In this document: one piece after another, positions 38,721 through 39,870 of the stretch
Position numbering within the stretch: position 1 is the stretch's first letter
How the letters are laid out: each line of letters opens with the position of its first letter
Assembly (NCBI GenBank): GCA_029204225.1
Contig: MU835341.1
Coordinates: forward strand, 1 to 39,870
Reading direction: 5' to 3'
DNA from: Diphasiastrum complanatum
Lineage: Eukaryota; Streptophyta; Lycopodiopsida; Lycopodiales; Lycopodiaceae
DNA length: 39,870 nt
Translations under genes and position numbers: made by a program
Notes under the pieces: generated by a model
The model's database searches: none
Seen by the model: the letters and a program-made list of their open reading frames with translations, nothing else
What the model was told of the DNA's origin: nothing

Positions 38721-39870
38721 CTAAAAGTCTCCCTGAGAATCAATGCCCACAAGTGAGTGTGTAACTGCATCATGTACAAATGTCAATGTCTGCTGTGTCA
38801 AGTCCAGTGTAACGGCTCCAAGAGATGCAAACCAATCAGCACCAAGGATAAGATCATAACGCTCCATAGGGATAATGTAAAGATCTGCCTGTCCAGAGAA
38901 ATCTCCAATGCGGTATGGTAAACGCTGAAACATCTGAGAACTAGGAAAAGAATGAGAACTGGCAACCTCAACGGTGAGAGGCTGGGAAGCAGGAACAGGT
39001 GAAGCACGGATCCGACTAGTGATATAACTGCCAATAAAAGAATGAGTGCTACCAGTATCAACTAAAGCAATATACTCACGACCTGTAATACGCACACGTA
39101 ACCGAATGGAGCGAGGACCAGGACGCCCTGTCCAAGTAGCATAGGCAAGCTGAGCATGGCAAGTAGCAGGAAATAAATTAGTGTAAGGCTCAGAGGATAG
39201 GTCAGGCTCATCAGAAATATGAATGTAGATATCGGAATCATCTGGAGTAGTGCCCTCATGGTAAAAAACATTAGTAGTAGTAGGGAGAGGCTGGCGGCAA
39301 TCACGGGCAGGATGGTCAGGACTCTTACAACGAAAGCAAAGACGCTTCTGCTGAAGATCAGCGAACTCTGCAGACGTGTAACGTCGGACAAAAGCAGGTC
39401 GAGGAGTCGGAGGACGAGGAGGCGAAGGGGCAATGGAGAGAGCTGGAACAGAAGGGGCCGGTGTAGGGGTGAACGTAGCGAGAAAAGATGAAGCAGAAGG
39501 ACGGGGTCGGGAGAAGCGGGAAGGAAGGGTGTCAGAGTACTTATGCTGTAAAGTACTGGCAAGAGACATCGCCTCAACAAGTGTGGTAGGACGGAAGGAA
39601 GAAACATCATAACGTAAAGCACCACGAAGCCCAACAATGTAACGAGAAATAAGCTCAGTGGGCTGTAGATTTGTGAAAAGATAAGAAAGCTCCATAAACT
39701 GATATGTATAAGAAGCAAGATCACTGGTCTGAGTGAGACTACGGAATGTATCACGTTGGCGGTCAAGCCACTGAGGATCAATCATAGCATGGCGGAGGTC
39801 ACGACGAAAAGTATGCCATACATGGAGCCCTTCCCGATCAGGATCAACTCTATAAACTTGCCACCACGTG
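38721..39870 (-). CDS. G1 gag-protease polyprotein, partial
   Basis: Open on the minus strand from the window edge to a stop just below 38721, at least 380 codons; the frame is open upstream of the internal ATG at 39785 (WWQVYRVDPD...), so the true start is outside. The gag part has YTYQFMELSYLFTNLQPTEL and YIVGLRGALRYDV, typical of gypsy gag. A CCHC zinc knuckle CFRCKSPDHPARDC lies at about 39338-39297, with a Pro-rich hinge before it. The aspartic protease has ALVDTGSTHSFIG (catalytic DTG, about 39067-39029) and the YDLILGADWFASLG end motif. It is undamaged, unlike the rest of the element. Confidence 0.9.
   Translation of the reverse strand, partial: TWWQVYRVDPDREGLHVWHTFRRDLRHAMIDPQWLDRQRDTFRSLTQTSDLASYTYQFMELSYLFTNLQPTELISRYIVGLRGALRYDVSSFRPTTLVEAMSLASTLQHKYSDTLPSRFSRPRPSASSFLATFTPTPAPSVPALSIAPSPPRPPTPRPAFVRRYTSAEFADLQQKRLCFRCKSPDHPARDCRQPLPTTTNVFYHEGTTPDDSDIYIHISDEPDLSSEPYTNLFPATCHAQLAYATWTGRPGPRSIRLRVRITGREYIALVDTGSTHSFIGSYITSRIRASPVPASQPLTVEVASSHSFPSSQMFQRLPYRIGDFSGQADLYIIPMERYDLILGADWFASLGAVTLDLTQQTLTFVHDAVTHSLVGIDSQGDF

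Larger units (their letters stand above)
37327..39870 (-). mobile_element. Ty3/gypsy chromodomain element G1, deleted, runs off the window
   Basis: Minus strand. 3' LTR at 37327-37744, polypurine GGGGAG (37745-37750), integrase end with chromodomain (about 37788-38600), and gag plus protease (38721 to the window end). Reverse transcriptase, RNase H and the integrase core are absent between protease and integrase end. The element is inserted in the 5' LTR of G2; its own 5' LTR lies beyond the window. Confidence 0.87.

Noticed and set aside
39062-39781. Hydrophobic Leu-rich open frame opposite phase to G1 gag
   Set aside because: It is a shifted reading of the gag-protease gene, which has clear zinc-knuckle and protease motifs in its own frame.

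Overview
The window reads as nuclear DNA of a land plant. It carries exons of a plant-type PIG-U gene (GPI transamidase subunit) with GT/AG splice borders, a Ty1/copia element primed by initiator tRNA-Met, Ty3/gypsy elements with a chromodomain, a hAT remnant and many LINE copies. The visible PIG-U introns exceed 5.7 kb and are filled with transposons, which suggests a large-genome plant such as a fern, lycophyte or gymnosperm rather than a compact angiosperm. That placement is inference only.

Layout. 1-2074: gene-free sequence with a 90-bp dispersed repeat pair and a 0.33-kb MITE-like insertion. 2075-15562: four LINE copies (A, B, C, D) in the same orientation, head to tail. The three internal junctions are each a 3'-terminal hairpin, an AT-rich tail and a CT-type microsatellite followed at once by the next element. 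B is almost complete: GC-rich repeated 5' UTR, intact ORF1, and ORF2 with endonuclease, YADD reverse transcriptase and a CCHC-like C-terminus, broken by one frameshift and one stop. A, C and D are truncated or decayed. 15563-24737: PIG-U on the minus strand (exons 23782-23627, 23266-23166, 17455-17205). Its introns hold a hAT remnant, a 144-bp tandem duplication and a stray LTR piece. 24738-30990: a fifth LINE (E), cut in two by a 3.58-kb copia element on the minus strand. 30991-33871: remnants of another gypsy-type element and a LINE scrap (F). 33872-39870: two related minus-strand gypsy/chromodomain elements. G1 appears inserted in the 5' LTR of G2, and each has lost a different part of its coding region.

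The most interesting signal is in the LINE family. In B and D, which belong to different subfamilies, ORF1 and ORF2 lie in one reading frame separated only by a single TAG in the context CAA-TAG-GAA. There is no in-frame ATG before the endonuclease domain. Copy E also keeps the CAA-TAG. This suggests that ORF2 is made by UAG readthrough as an ORF1-ORF2 fusion rather than by re-initiation. The same family has a 3'-terminal two-stem hairpin with a paired base change between copies A and B, and copies that abut at microsatellite tails.

Apart from PIG-U, everything recognised is mobile DNA. No RNA gene, CRISPR array or bacterial feature was seen.
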